Positions 15,418-24,628 of a DNA stretch of 64,000 nucleotides are shown here, in pieces. The DNA is taken from NCBI GenBank assembly GCA_001899635.1, contig MKVQ01000020.1, positions 36,030 to 100,029 on the forward strand. The letters are read 5' to 3'. The DNA comes from Myxococcales bacterium 68-20. Lineage in GTDB: Bacteria > Myxococcota_A > Polyangia > Polyangiales > Polyangiaceae. Position 1 is the stretch's first letter. Each line of letters begins with the position of its first letter. The translations under genes and the position numbers were made by a program. The notes beneath the pieces were generated by a model. That model did no database searches. It was not told the origin of the DNA and was given only the letters and a program-made list of their open reading frames with translations.

Positions 15418-17946
15418 TCACGAGATCACGCGGAGCGAGCCCTTCACGACGCCGTAGCCACCTTCGGTGCGGAGCTCCTTCCACACGCCGGCCGAGCGTG
15501 CGGGGTCGTCGATCGCCCGCCGGTAGGCCTCGACGAGGCGACCGACGTCGGCGGCGGTCTCGCGTACGAGCTCGACCCGGAAGCGCCGCACGCCCGCGCG
15601 CGCGAGCTCGGGGAGGAGCTGCACCGCGCTCTGCGGTCGGGCGTGGAAGACCGTGTTGCGGCAGCCGACGTCGGCCTCGACCGGATGCTCCATCCCGGCG
15701 CGATCACGCAGCGAGACGCGGTGCTTCTCGCAGGGACGACCGCACGTCTTGTAGTCGCGCCCCTCGGAGAGGAGCGCGGCGATCACGCAGTGCTCCATGT
15801 GGAAGAGCGCCATCGGATGATGGAGCACGGTCTCCATCCACGGGCCGAACGGCGTGCGTGCGAGGGCGAGGAGCTGAGCGGCGTCGAGATCGAACGACGG
15901 CGTGAATGCGTGCAGGCCGCGCGCGAGCACCTCGGCGGCGGTGACGCGGTTGGTGACGTTGAGGGAGAAGTCACCGATCGCCTGCCTCGCCGTGGAGCCG
16001 GCATCGCTTCCCTCCGCCCGACCCAGCTCGCGGAGCGCGCCGAGGCCGCGGACGAGGAGGGCGTCCGGCGCGAGCGACGCGATGTAGCGATCGATCTTCT
16101 CCTCGCCGGGCTTTCGGATGCGCGGCGGCGCCACGCCGACGAACGCGCCGGCATGACGTGCGCGGAGCGCTCGCAGCGCCTCACCGGTGCCCGTCAGCTC
16201 GAGGAAGTCGAGGTAGACGCCAGCAGCGCCGGCATCGAGCGCGCTCGTCGCCTGCTCGAGCGTTCGACAGAGGACGAAGAGGCCCGCATCGGGCGGCGCG
16301 CGGTCCGGCACCTTCGCCGACGCGACGAGGTCCGAGCAATGGGCGTCGGTCGTCGCATGCGCCGCGTGCGGCGGAGCAGCCTCGACGAGCGCCGCCACGA
16401 GCGCCCGCCGCGCACGGTTGAGCGAAGAGAGCGGGATGATCGTGCCGGGCGGAAGACCGACGTCGAGCGCACCGAGCTCGAACGGCGAATCGCCGAGCCT
16501 GCCGAGCTTGTCCCGAAGCGTGGCCTCGTCGATCGGCGCCGAGCGCGCCTCTTCGACGGCCGCGTCGCCGGTCACCCGCGCATAGGCGCCGGCGCTCGTC
16601 TTACCTTCGAGGACGAAAGGCTCACCCGCGCGACCGGCGATGCGGATCGAGACGGGCGTCTTCCGCTCGTGACCGGCATCGCGCGCGAGGATCCGCTTCT
16701 CGACGCCGGGCGCGCTCGTCTTGTGGACCCGACGCGACACCCCCTGGGTGACGTCGGTCACCGCCGTGTCGGGACCGAGCCACAGGCGCGCGGTCGACCC
16801 GGCCGGCGCGCGCTCGACGTCCTTGCCGGCGATCTCGATCGCCCATACGCGTCCGCCGAGCTCGCCCGCGCCCGCGAAGCCGCCCTCGACGAGGAGACCA
16901 TCGCCGCGCGCGACCTCGGCTTCGAGCTTCACGACGAGCCAGGCTCGCCCGCGCGCGCGCTCCACTTGACGAAGCGCACCGACGAGCAAGCCGCGGTGAT
17001 CGCACGACCTTCCCTCGACGAGGCGCTGGTGATCGACGCCGGGGAAGAACCCGGGCCCCGAGCCCCGCGTGAAGGTCTGGAGCGCATCGCGACGTTCCTC
17101 GTCGGTCGGTCCCTCGCCTGCGCCGATGGCCGCGTCGATCGCCTTGCGGTAGAGGCGCGTCGTCGCCGCGACGTACTCGGGTCCCTTGAGACGGCCTTCG
17201 ATTTTGAGCGATGCGACCCCGAGCTTCACGAGATCGGGGACGAGCTTCGAAGACTCGAGGTCCTCGGGGGAGAGCAGGTACGCGGCGTCATCGGTGTCGA
17301 CGCGCTCGCCGTCGACGACGAGCTCGTACGGAAGCCGGCACGCCTGCGCGCACGCGCCTCGGTTGGCGCTTCGCCCGCCGATGGCCTCGCTCGTGAGGCA
17401 CTGGCCCGAATACGAGATGCAGAGCGCACCGTGGACGAAGACCTCGACCTCGACGTCGGTCCCTGCCCGGATCTTCGCAATGTCGTCGAGGGAGAGCTCG
17501 CGCGCGAGGATCACGCGGGTCGCGCCGAGCTCCTTCGCGAGCTCGACCGACGACGCATCCGTGCAGGTCATCTGGGTGGAGGCATGCACCGGCAGCTCGG
17601 GCGCGATCGCTCGAGCGAGCATCGCGACGCCGAGGTCCTGGACGATCACCGCGTCGACGCCCGCCGCAGCGCATGCACGGACGGCGCGCTCGACGGCCTC
17701 GAGCTCCTCGTCGAACACGAGTGTGTTCAACGTCACGTAGCCGCGAGCGCCGTGCTCGTGGAGCCAGCGCATCGTGCGGCCGAGCTCTTCGACGTCGAAG
17801 TTCGTCGCACGCGCGCGGGCGTTGAAGCCCTGGAGGCCGAAGTAGACCGCGTCGGCACCGGCGCGTACGGCGGCCTCGAGCGCGGCGCGATCGCCGGCAG
17901 GCGCGAGGACCTCGGGTCGCCAGGACGCCGGCGTGGAGCGGGACAT
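15418..17946 (-). CDS. U32 family peptidase / RNA hydroxylation family protein
   Basis: This is an 842-residue soluble protein. The N-terminal 300 residues are the U32 domain: EVLAPAGDRAALEAAVRAGA, GLQGFNARARATNF, SGQCLTSEAIGGRSANRGAC and LKIEGRLKGPEYVA. A DUF3656-like middle domain and a second U32-like section (MALFHMEHCVIAALLSEGRD, then CGRPCEKHRVSLRDR) follow, giving a longer version of the E. coli YdcP/RlhA family, which takes part in 23S rRNA cytidine hydroxylation. Other U32 members modify tRNA or act in ubiquinone synthesis, so the exact reaction is open. The conserved Cys cluster probably binds an iron-sulphur centre. ATG 17946 fits the start of the U32 domain. It is divergent from the EamA gene. 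Confidence 0.85.
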   Translation of the reverse strand: MSRSTPASWRPEVLAPAGDRAALEAAVRAGADAVYFGLQGFNARARATNFDVEELGRTMRWLHEHGARGYVTLNTLVFDEELEAVERAVRACAAAGVDAVIVQDLGVAMLARAIAPELPVHASTQMTCTDASSVELAKELGATRVILARELSLDDIAKIRAGTDVEVEVFVHGALCISYSGQCLTSEAIGGRSANRGACAQACRLPYELVVDGERVDTDDAAYLLSPEDLESSKLVPDLVKLGVASLKIEGRLKGPEYVAATTRLYRKAIDAAIGAGEGPTDEERRDALQTFTRGSGPGFFPGVDHQRLVEGRSCDHRGLLVGALRQVERARGRAWLVVKLEAEVARGDGLLVEGGFAGAGELGGRVWAIEIAGKDVERAPAGSTARLWLGPDTAVTDVTQGVSRRVHKTSAPGVEKRILARDAGHERKTPVSIRIAGRAGEPFVLEGKTSAGAYARVTGDAAVEEARSAPIDEATLRDKLGRLGDSPFELGALDVGLPPGTIIPLSSLNRARRALVAALVEAAPPHAAHATTDAHCSDLVASAKVPDRAPPDAGLFVLCRTLEQATSALDAGAAGVYLDFLELTGTGEALRALRARHAGAFVGVAPPRIRKPGEEKIDRYIASLAPDALLVRGLGALRELGRAEGSDAGSTARQAIGDFSLNVTNRVTAAEVLARGLHAFTPSFDLDAAQLLALARTPFGPWMETVLHHPMALFHMEHCVIAALLSEGRDYKTCGRPCEKHRVSLRDRAGMEHPVEADVGCRNTVFHARPQSAVQLLPELARAGVRRFRVELVRETAADVGRLVEAYRRAIDDPARSAGVWKELRTEGGYGVVKGSLRVIS

Positions 17947-18041
17947 GGCAGCCGTCTTTAGCGCAAACGGGAAGGAAATCACGCCTCGCCGTGCAGTACC
18001 GCTCCGGGCCTCGGTGCTGTGCTCTACGATGCAGGCCCTCG

Positions 18042-18971
18042 ATGCCCGTATCGGTCGTGCTCCTCGTCGTCGCGTCCGCGCTCGCGCATGCGTCCTGGAA
18101 CGCGATCCTGAAGCGATGCCGCGATCCCGAGAACGCGATCGCGAGCATGATGTCCGTCGCGGCGGTGTGCGGGGTGATCTTCGCCGCCATCCTGCGCATG
18201 CCGATGCCGTCGGCAACGAGCCTCGGGTGGTGTCTCACCGCGGGTGTGCTCGAGGTGGGTTACTTCGTGACGCTCGCGCGGGCGCTCTCGCGGGCGCCGC
18301 TCGGGAGCGTATACACCGTCGTGCGCGGCGGAGCGCTCCTGATGGTGTGGCCCCTCTCCGTGCTGCTCCTCGGCGAGCCGCTCAGCATCACGCGCATGGG
18401 AGGCACGCTCCTCGTCGTGCTCGGCCTCGCGGCGACGGGGGCGAGCGAGCGGATGCCCGCGCGCGCCCCAGCGCAGCCCGACCCGCCTTCATCGGATGAT
18501 GTCGCGCGCCCCGACGACGCGGAGGCCGGCGGCGACAGCGCCGAGCCGAATGCGACGCTGCGCTCGGGCATCGCCGTGGCGGCGCTCTGCGCGGTCTTCG
18601 TCGGCGGCTATCATCTCGCGTACAAGCTGGCTCTGGAGAACGGCGGCCGCCCCGAGGCGGTCGTGTCGATCTCGCTCTCGACCGCCTCGATCCTCAACGT
18701 CGCGGCGCTCGGAGCTCGTCGCAAGCTCGCGCTCGACGCGCTTCGGGCGCAGCCGATGCGCATCGTCACCGGTGGGCTGCTCGCAAGCCTCGGCTTCCTC
18801 GTCGTCCTGTCGGCGATGAAGGACGAAGGCGCCGGCGTGATCCTCACGCTGCGCAATACGTCGATCCTCTTCGCACAGGTGCTGGCGTTCGCGCTCGGCG
18901 AGCGACCGCGCCGCCTCGGCATCGTCGGCGCGGTCCTCGTGACGGTAGGCGCGGTCCTGCTCGCTCTCTGA
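18042..18971 (+). CDS. EamA-family (DMT superfamily) transporter
   Basis: This is a 309-residue inner-membrane protein with ten hydrophobic helices in two homologous halves. The first half holds ALAHASWNAILKRCRDPE and APLGSVYTVVRGGALLMVWP, the second YHLAYKLALENGGRPEAVVS and GVILTLRNTSILFAQVLAF. A hydrophilic insert of about 40 residues (PPSSDDVARPDDAEAGGD) separates them, longer than usual. These proteins export or import small metabolites; the substrate cannot be predicted. It starts close to, and divergently from, the U32 gene. Confidence 0.85.
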   Translation: MPVSVVLLVVASALAHASWNAILKRCRDPENAIASMMSVAAVCGVIFAAILRMPMPSATSLGWCLTAGVLEVGYFVTLARALSRAPLGSVYTVVRGGALLMVWPLSVLLLGEPLSITRMGGTLLVVLGLAATGASERMPARAPAQPDPPSSDDVARPDDAEAGGDSAEPNATLRSGIAVAALCAVFVGGYHLAYKLALENGGRPEAVVSISLSTASILNVAALGARRKLALDALRAQPMRIVTGGLLASLGFLVVLSAMKDEGAGVILTLRNTSILFAQVLAFALGERPRRLGIVGAVLVTVGAVLLAL

Positions 18972-19003
18972 GAGCTCCAGCCCGGACTAAGCTCGAGCGC
19001 CCC

Positions 19004-21037
19004 TCACTCCGTCACGCAGGGCGCATCCACCGCGGCAGGCGCGGAGACCACGGCCGTCCCGGTGGTGCGGAACGTCTCGTGGAAGCAGCCGTACTGGTGC
19101 ATGACGGCTTCGAGCTTCCGGTAGATCTGGTGACCGTCGTTGCCTGCGTTGTCGTACTGGACGACGACGCTGGTGAACGGAGTGCCGGTCGACGCCTGCA
19201 TGTTCGTCTTCACCGGATAGGAGAGCGGCGCGTCGATGCCGATCAGCGAGAGCGCCTGATCCATCGTCGGCCACACGGAGTCGCCGACGCGCGGATGGTG
19301 GTACGCGAGGGCCATCGCATCGAAGACGGTCTCGGGGAAGTACGAGTCGGCCTTCCCGACGGGCACGTAGAGCGAACGCGACGGATGCCCGGGGAGCGGA
19401 TCGTGCGCGATGCGCGGGACGCTGACCATCGGATCGACCGGCTCGAGCGCCGTCTCGGCGACGTGCACCGCGGGATGGAGGAACGTGAGCTTCTCGGTCG
19501 TCTTCATCACCAACGACAGGAGTCCCGCCACACCCGGGATCGTGTTCGTCCGCAGGATGAAGTACGTCCAGTAGCCGCCGGCACCCGTGGGCACCGCGAG
19601 CTTGATCCGCTCGTCGGACGCCGTGACGAGGTTCGTGTACATGCCGCCCATCGACTGTCCCTGCGCATGCGGCGAGGGCGCGAAGCGGAAGGCGTCCTCG
19701 CCCGCGGGGAGCGTCGGCCCGGTACAGGCCGCGACCACCGACGCCGGGATCCGCACGCGCTCGAGCGCAGAGATGAAGAGACGCGACTCGATGACTCCCT
19801 GCCGGAACGTGTCGCGCGTCGCGACCATGTTGTTGACGTTCACGTAGTCGAAGTCTTTCGCGCCCGGGACGCGCTCGGGGCTCATCGGCAGCGCAGCGCC
19901 GGCGACCGCGAAATGCCGTTTCGCGAGCACGGTCGCCGGCCATCGATCGTTGCTCGCGTTGTTGTCGCCGCCATCGATGACCTGGCGCGAGACGCCACCG
20001 GAGCCGTGGAAGTAAACGACGAGCGGATAGCCGCCGGCCGGCATCGGCTCCTTCGGCAGCGCGAGCGACACGCCGATCGCCTCGTCCCGCTGCTTCACGG
20101 GCGCACCGTCGGGCCCGACGTCGAAGAGGCCCTCGGTGTTGAAGGGAGGGACTCCACGCTGGAACTGCGGGAGCGTGATCGTCGCGCGCACGTGACAGAA
20201 CGGCGAATCGTCTCCGCTGGTCTCGGCCTCCAGCGCGTAGCCTGAGACGTCCGCGGTGTACTGCGCGAGCACCTTCGTCCCGATCGCGTTCGTGTCGGCG
20301 ACGACGTCGCCCGTCGTGAACACGGTCGCGCCTACGACATCCGCGCGCGCGATGCTCAGCTTGTCGAGCGTCTCCCAGAGCGGAGCGTAGAGGTCACGCA
20401 TCGCGGCACCTCGCTCACCCGCGGGGGTCTCGCCGCGCGCGAGAGCTGCGAGCATCGCCGGCGCCTCCGGCGTGGCCCCGGACTCGAGGCCGACCCCGCG
20501 CGTGACGACGAACGCGTACTTGCGCTTCGGCGCGAGGATGAACCCGGGACGCGCTGCGATCGCGATCAGGTTCTCGGGAACGTACGGGTCCGCGTTCGGC
20601 GTGTGCGCGACCACGGGCACCGCCGTCCCGCGCGCCGGTGATGCGGGGTCGACGTCGAGCAGGAGCAACGGAGCATGCGCCCCACCTTCGACGACGACCT
20701 CGGGGTCACGCGGCGCAGGCTTGGCGGTCAGCTTGAAGTACCCGACCGGGACGACGGGGAACGCCTTCCGCTGCGTTGCTCCGAGCTTCAGCCCCGCGAG
20801 GATCGGAACGCCGGGATCGGGGAACGACGCGAGGTCGGGCGTCCCGTCGGTCGTGAGCCGGAGATCGGACGGGTACGGGAAGTCGAAGAAGGCGCCCTCC
20901 GCATCGAGCTTCGCGTTCGGATCGAAGGCGATCGTCGCCGGCGAAGCGCCGCCGGACTTTTCATCGTCCGAGCACGCCGGTCCGGAGACGGCCAGGAGCA
21001 GGAGCGCTGAGACGGAGAGGACGGCTCGGAGTCGCAT
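19004..21037 (-). CDS. Alpha/beta-hydrolase-like lipoprotein
   Basis: This is a 677-residue protein with a signal peptide ending in SGPAC (Cys22). It shows an alpha/beta-hydrolase fold: YPLVVYFHGSGG (oxyanion region) and the nucleophile elbow GQSMGG in HAQGQSMGGMYTNLV. A candidate acid/histidine part lies in the C-terminal third (VVQYDNAGNDGHQIYRKLE). The first 250 residues are a separate beta-rich domain that is common in myxobacterial secreted lipases and depolymerases. The enzyme is probably exported to the cell surface; the ester or amide substrate is unknown. It is divergent from the ornithine cyclodeaminase gene. Confidence 0.8.
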   Translation of the reverse strand: MRLRAVLSVSALLLLAVSGPACSDDEKSGGASPATIAFDPNAKLDAEGAFFDFPYPSDLRLTTDGTPDLASFPDPGVPILAGLKLGATQRKAFPVVPVGYFKLTAKPAPRDPEVVVEGGAHAPLLLLDVDPASPARGTAVPVVAHTPNADPYVPENLIAIAARPGFILAPKRKYAFVVTRGVGLESGATPEAPAMLAALARGETPAGERGAAMRDLYAPLWETLDKLSIARADVVGATVFTTGDVVADTNAIGTKVLAQYTADVSGYALEAETSGDDSPFCHVRATITLPQFQRGVPPFNTEGLFDVGPDGAPVKQRDEAIGVSLALPKEPMPAGGYPLVVYFHGSGGVSRQVIDGGDNNASNDRWPATVLAKRHFAVAGAALPMSPERVPGAKDFDYVNVNNMVATRDTFRQGVIESRLFISALERVRIPASVVAACTGPTLPAGEDAFRFAPSPHAQGQSMGGMYTNLVTASDERIKLAVPTGAGGYWTYFILRTNTIPGVAGLLSLVMKTTEKLTFLHPAVHVAETALEPVDPMVSVPRIAHDPLPGHPSRSLYVPVGKADSYFPETVFDAMALAYHHPRVGDSVWPTMDQALSLIGIDAPLSYPVKTNMQASTGTPFTSVVVQYDNAGNDGHQIYRKLEAVMHQYGCFHETFRTTGTAVVSAPAAVDAPCVTE

Positions 21038-21058
21038 GATCGATGCAGGGCGTAGCAT

Positions 21059-21071
21059 TTTACGTCGTAAA
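21059..21071. promoter_or_regulatory. Inverted repeat TTTACG-T-CGTAAA in a divergent promoter region
   Basis: A perfect six-base inverted repeat with one central base sits 22 bases upstream of the hydrolase start and 79 bases upstream of the ornithine cyclodeaminase start. It lies in the only AT-rich part of this short intergenic region. It could be an operator or part of a core promoter; no regulator gene is adjacent. Confidence 0.35.
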
Positions 21072-21149
21072 GGCAATCGGCCCGCGGGATGCGGCCCGAC
21101 TGCGAAGCATACGTCGAGTCGCCGGAGCCCGCGGTAGGATCGCCGGCCG

Positions 21150-22160
21150 ATGATCGACGATGAGACGCCCGACGCCACCTTGACCGAAGCCGATCTCGAC
21201 GGCGTCTTCCCCGAGGGTTTCTACGCGACGACGAACTTCCAGACGGACGTGCGCGTCGACGGTGCCTGGCTCGAGGTCGCACGACCGGAGATGGATGTCG
21301 GCGTCCGCGTCGTCCGCGAGCCGTCCGGCGTGCGTGCCGAGGCCTGCCCGATGCATCGCGTGAAGAAGGGCGACCTCCTCGTGGTCGGCGACCGGGGCGT
21401 CCGTGTCCGGCTACCACCCCGGAGCTCGACGGAGGGCGAAGCATTCCGCTTCATGTCCTCCGGCGTCTCCACCGAGCGGCCGAAGGCGCGACTCATCCGC
21501 GATGTGGCGCTCGCGATGAAGGAAGCCCACGCGGCGAAGAAGAAGGTCCTCCTCGTCGGCGGTCCGGCGATCGTCCACAGCGGGAGCGCCCCGCTCCTCG
21601 CGGCCCTCATCCGCGATGGCTGGATCGACGTCCTCTTCGCCGGCAACGCCCTCGCCGCCCACGACATCGAGGCGGCGATGTTCGGCACGTCGCTCGGGAT
21701 CGAGCTCTCGCGCGGAGAGAACGTGCCTCACGGGCACCAGCATCACCTTCGCGCGATCAACCGGGTACGGCGCGCAGGCTCGATCGCCGCCGCCGTCCGC
21801 GAGGGGCTCGTGACGAGCGGCGTGATGCACGCGTGCGTGACCAAGCCGATCCCGTTCGTCCTCTGCGGATCGATCCGCGACGACGGCCCGCTTCCGGACG
21901 TCGTGACCGACTCCGTCGCCGCCGCCGATGCGATGCGCGCCCAGGTCGAAGGCGTCGGCGTCGCGATCGTCGTCGCAACGACGCTCCACGGGGTGGCCAC
22001 CGGGAACATGTTGCCGGCGAGCGTCTTCACGTTCTCCGTCGACACGAGCGCCGACAGCGTGATCAAGCTGGTCGATCGCGGCACCCATCAGGCGGTCGGG
22101 ATCGTCACCGACTGCGAGTACTTCCTGAGCGAGCTCGGGAGAGCCCTGAAGGAGACCTGA
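21150..22160 (+). CDS. Ornithine cyclodeaminase, AgrE/ArgZ-type (TIGR00300 family)
   Basis: This is a 336-residue soluble protein of the LOR/SDH-related family, whose characterised members release ammonia from ornithine to give proline. The N-terminal domain ends in the family block ACPMHRVKKGDLLVVGDRG. The C-terminal nucleotide-binding domain has KKVLLVGGPAIVHSGSAPLL, GWIDVLFAGNALAAHDIEAA and RGENVPHGHQHHLRAIN. It lacks the guanidinase domain that is fused in the cyanobacterial arginine-degrading enzymes, as in archaeal and other short members. It would act in the cytoplasm in arginine/ornithine catabolism or osmolyte proline supply. No other arginine gene is in the window. Confidence 0.8.
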   Translation: MIDDETPDATLTEADLDGVFPEGFYATTNFQTDVRVDGAWLEVARPEMDVGVRVVREPSGVRAEACPMHRVKKGDLLVVGDRGVRVRLPPRSSTEGEAFRFMSSGVSTERPKARLIRDVALAMKEAHAAKKKVLLVGGPAIVHSGSAPLLAALIRDGWIDVLFAGNALAAHDIEAAMFGTSLGIELSRGENVPHGHQHHLRAINRVRRAGSIAAAVREGLVTSGVMHACVTKPIPFVLCGSIRDDGPLPDVVTDSVAAADAMRAQVEGVGVAIVVATTLHGVATGNMLPASVFTFSVDTSADSVIKLVDRGTHQAVGIVTDCEYFLSELGRALKET

Positions 22161-22229
22161 AGCAGCCACGGGAAGACCGAGCCCCCGAACGGACCATCGC
22201 CAGTTGGCAGTTGTAGTAGCGTTCCGGCC

Positions 22230-22946
22230 ATGCCGGGTCGCCTCTGGATCTACGCTGTCTTCCTTCTATCGGGCTTTGCGGCGCTGCTCTACCAGGTCGT
22301 CTGGCAACGGGCGCTCTACACGATCTACGGGATCAACATCGAGAGCGTCACCATGGTGGTGACCGCGTTCATGCTCGGCCTCGGCGTGGGAAGCCTCGCA
22401 GGCGGCATCGTCTCGAAGGACGCGAAGCGCCCCGTCCTCCTCTACTTCTCGCTCGTCGAGCTCGGGATCGGCCTCTTCGGTCTCGTCTCGCTCTCCGTGT
22501 TCCACGCCGTGGGCAACGTGACCCTCGGGATGAGCGCCGTGCCGACCTTCATCGTCACGTTCCTCCTCGTGCTCGTCCCCACGATGCTGATGGGAAGCAC
22601 GCTCCCGCTGCTCGTCGCGCACCTCGTCCGCGAGAACAAGAACGTCGGCAAGAGCGTCGGCACGCTCTACTTCGTGAACACGCTCGGCTCGGCGTTCGCG
22701 TCGGCTGCCTCGGTGCTCTTCATCCTCGGCAAGGCGGGGCAGTCGGGCTCGATCCGGATCGCGGCGCTCCTCAACATCACCGTGAGCCTCCTCGCCTACG
22801 TGGCGCACCGGCGCGCGATGCGGCCGGGAGAGGTCGCTCGGACACTCGCGGCGGCGATGACGACGGACGAGAACGCCGGTGACGGCGGAGCTCGTGACGG
22901 AACAGCGGCCTCGGCGGAGCAGCCGAAGGCGATGGAGTCGGTCTGA
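22230..22946 (+). CDS. Membrane half of a split spermidine-synthase-like protein (first transporter-like repeat)
   Basis: This is a 238-residue protein with about six membrane helices. The start WIYAVFLLSGFAALLYQVVW is the hallmark of membrane-fused spermidine synthase-like proteins, followed by ESVTMVVTAFMLGLGVGSLA and VPTMLMGSTLPLLVAHLV. In the usual fused family two such repeats precede a spermine/spermidine-synthase domain in one chain. Here only the first repeat is present, ending in a hydrophilic tail. The stop TGA overlaps the next ATG (TGATG), so both halves are likely co-translated and work together in the inner membrane. Confidence 0.8.
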   Translation: MPGRLWIYAVFLLSGFAALLYQVVWQRALYTIYGINIESVTMVVTAFMLGLGVGSLAGGIVSKDAKRPVLLYFSLVELGIGLFGLVSLSVFHAVGNVTLGMSAVPTFIVTFLLVLVPTMLMGSTLPLLVAHLVRENKNVGKSVGTLYFVNTLGSAFASAASVLFILGKAGQSGSIRIAALLNITVSLLAYVAHRRAMRPGEVARTLAAAMTTDENAGDGGARDGTAASAEQPKAMESV

Positions 22947-24520
22947 TGGGATTCGCCGTTGCTCTCGCCGTCGCCGCCGTCGCCGGCTTCATCGCGCTCT
23001 CGTACGAGATCCTCTGGTACCGCGTCATCTCGTACGCGAGCTGGGGTCTCCCCGGTGCGTTCGGTCTCCTCCTCGCCGCCTACCTGTTCGGCCTCGCGAT
23101 CGGCTCGCGCATCGCAGGCGCGTTCTGCAAGGACAAGACGCAGGCCGGCGACACGAAGCAGCTCCGTGCCCTCGCCGTCTTCACCTTCGTCGCGAACCTG
23201 GTCGCCTGGCTCGTCGTCCCCGCCTTCGGCCTCAGCGCGAAGAAGTACGACTGGCCGCCTGCGCTCGCCGCGGTCGCCGTCGCCGCCGCGCTGCTCGGGG
23301 CGATCCTCCCGCTCGTCGCCCACTTCGGCATCAAGCCCGACGAAAAGGCTGGCGCGAACCTCAGCTACATCTACCTCTCGAACATCATCGGCTCCGCCGC
23401 CGGGAGCCTCGTCACCGGCTTCGTGTTCCTCGACCAGTGGTCGCTCCCGACCATCGGAGCGGTCATCGCGTGCATCGGGATGGTGCTCGTCGCGGCCCTG
23501 CTCTTCCTCGCGGAGCTGCCGAGCACCGGCCGCCTCGCGAGCCTCGCCTCGCTCGCCCTCGTATCCGTCCTCCTCTTGAAGGCGACCCCCGCGGTCTACG
23601 ACCGGATCTGGGAGCGCCTCCTCTACAAGCGGAACTTCGACGAGACGAGCACGCGCTTCCTCGACATCGTCGAGACCAAGAGCGGCGTCATCACGGTCAC
23701 GCAGGACGGCACCGTCTACGGCGGCGGCGCGTACGACGGGCGCGTGAGCACGTCGATCCAGCACGACCGCAACGGCATCTTCCGCGCGCATGCCCTGGCG
23801 GCGATGCACCCGTCGCCGAAGCGCGTCCTCATGATCGGCCTCGCGACGGGCGCCTGGGCGCAGATCGTCGCGCACCTCCCGCACGTGGAGAAGCTCACCG
23901 TCGTCGAGATCAACCCGGGCTACCTCACGCTGATCTCGAAGTACGACCAGGTGAAGAGCCTGCTCTCGAACCCGAAGGTCGAGATCGTCGTCGACGACGG
24001 CCGCCGCTGGCTGAACCGCCATACCGATCAGAAGTTCGACGCCGTGGTGATGAACACCACCTGGAACTGGCGCGGTCACAGCACGAACCTGCTCTCGGTC
24101 GAGTTCCTCGAGCTCGTACGATCGCGCCTTCTGCCGGGCGGCATGATGTACTTCAACACGACGTCTTCCGACGACGTGAAGAAGACGGCGGCCACCGTCT
24201 TCCCGCATGCGCTTCGCGTTTACAACTTCATGGCCGTCAGCGACTCGCCCTTCTCGTTCGACAAGGAGCGCTGGCGCACCACGCTCACGACGATGACGAT
24301 CGACGGCGAGCCGATCATCGAGGACTCCGCCGACGGAAAGGCGTTCCTCGACGAGCTCGTGAGCTACGCCGACAGCGTGAACGGACCGCCGCGCGACGAC
24401 GGCATCGAGAAGCGCGAGAGCGTGCTCGCTCGCGTGGACGCGGCCGGCGCGAAGATCATCACCGACGACAACATGGTGACCGAGTGGCGCCAGGTCCTCC
24501 GCTTCCAGGAGCCGCCCTGA
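22946..24520 (+). CDS. Second membrane repeat fused to a spermidine-synthase-like methyltransferase-fold domain
   Basis: This is a 524-residue protein. Residues 1-225 hold a second set of membrane helices starting with the same signature (AGFIALSYEILWYRVISYAS). Residues about 240-524 form the spermidine/spermine synthase-like Rossmann domain: RVLMIGLATGAWAQIVAHL, LTVVEINPGYLTLI, VEIVVDDGRRWLNRH and FDAVVMNTTWNWRGHSTNLL. The domain binds decarboxylated SAM or SAM in related enzymes. The usual GGG nucleotide motif is GLATGA, and the aspartate of the aminopropyltransferase site is not obvious, so a different alkyl or aminopropyl transfer is possible. The two genes together rebuild the normal fused architecture. 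Confidence 0.82.
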   Translation: MGFAVALAVAAVAGFIALSYEILWYRVISYASWGLPGAFGLLLAAYLFGLAIGSRIAGAFCKDKTQAGDTKQLRALAVFTFVANLVAWLVVPAFGLSAKKYDWPPALAAVAVAAALLGAILPLVAHFGIKPDEKAGANLSYIYLSNIIGSAAGSLVTGFVFLDQWSLPTIGAVIACIGMVLVAALLFLAELPSTGRLASLASLALVSVLLLKATPAVYDRIWERLLYKRNFDETSTRFLDIVETKSGVITVTQDGTVYGGGAYDGRVSTSIQHDRNGIFRAHALAAMHPSPKRVLMIGLATGAWAQIVAHLPHVEKLTVVEINPGYLTLISKYDQVKSLLSNPKVEIVVDDGRRWLNRHTDQKFDAVVMNTTWNWRGHSTNLLSVEFLELVRSRLLPGGMMYFNTTSSDDVKKTAATVFPHALRVYNFMAVSDSPFSFDKERWRTTLTTMTIDGEPIIEDSADGKAFLDELVSYADSVNGPPRDDGIEKRESVLARVDAAGAKIITDDNMVTEWRQVLRFQEPP

Positions 24521-24540
24521 CACAGCGCCGCCCCGAGTCC

Positions 24541-24560
24541 CCGTTCGAAGGACCGAACGG
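24541..24560. terminator. Hairpin between convergent genes
   Basis: CCGTTCG and CGAACGG form a seven-base stem around the loop AAGGAC, 20 bases after the stop at 24520 and ahead of the convergent gene ending at 24629. No U-tract follows, so it is a weak candidate terminator. Confidence 0.4.
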
Positions 24561-24628
24561 CTGAACGGGAAATCGAGGCTCACGCATGAAGGACGTCTCG
24601 TCGCTTCATGCTGCGACCTCCTCCGCGC

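Noticed and set aside
15394..17961. Open plus-strand frame of 855 codons opposite the U32 gene
   Set aside because: The product is dominated by Arg, Asp, Glu and Ala with no motifs, while the minus strand carries a clear U32 protein.
22796..24583. Open minus-strand frame of 595 codons opposite the spermidine-synthase-like gene
   Set aside because: No motif; highly charged mirror translation of a membrane/enzyme gene.
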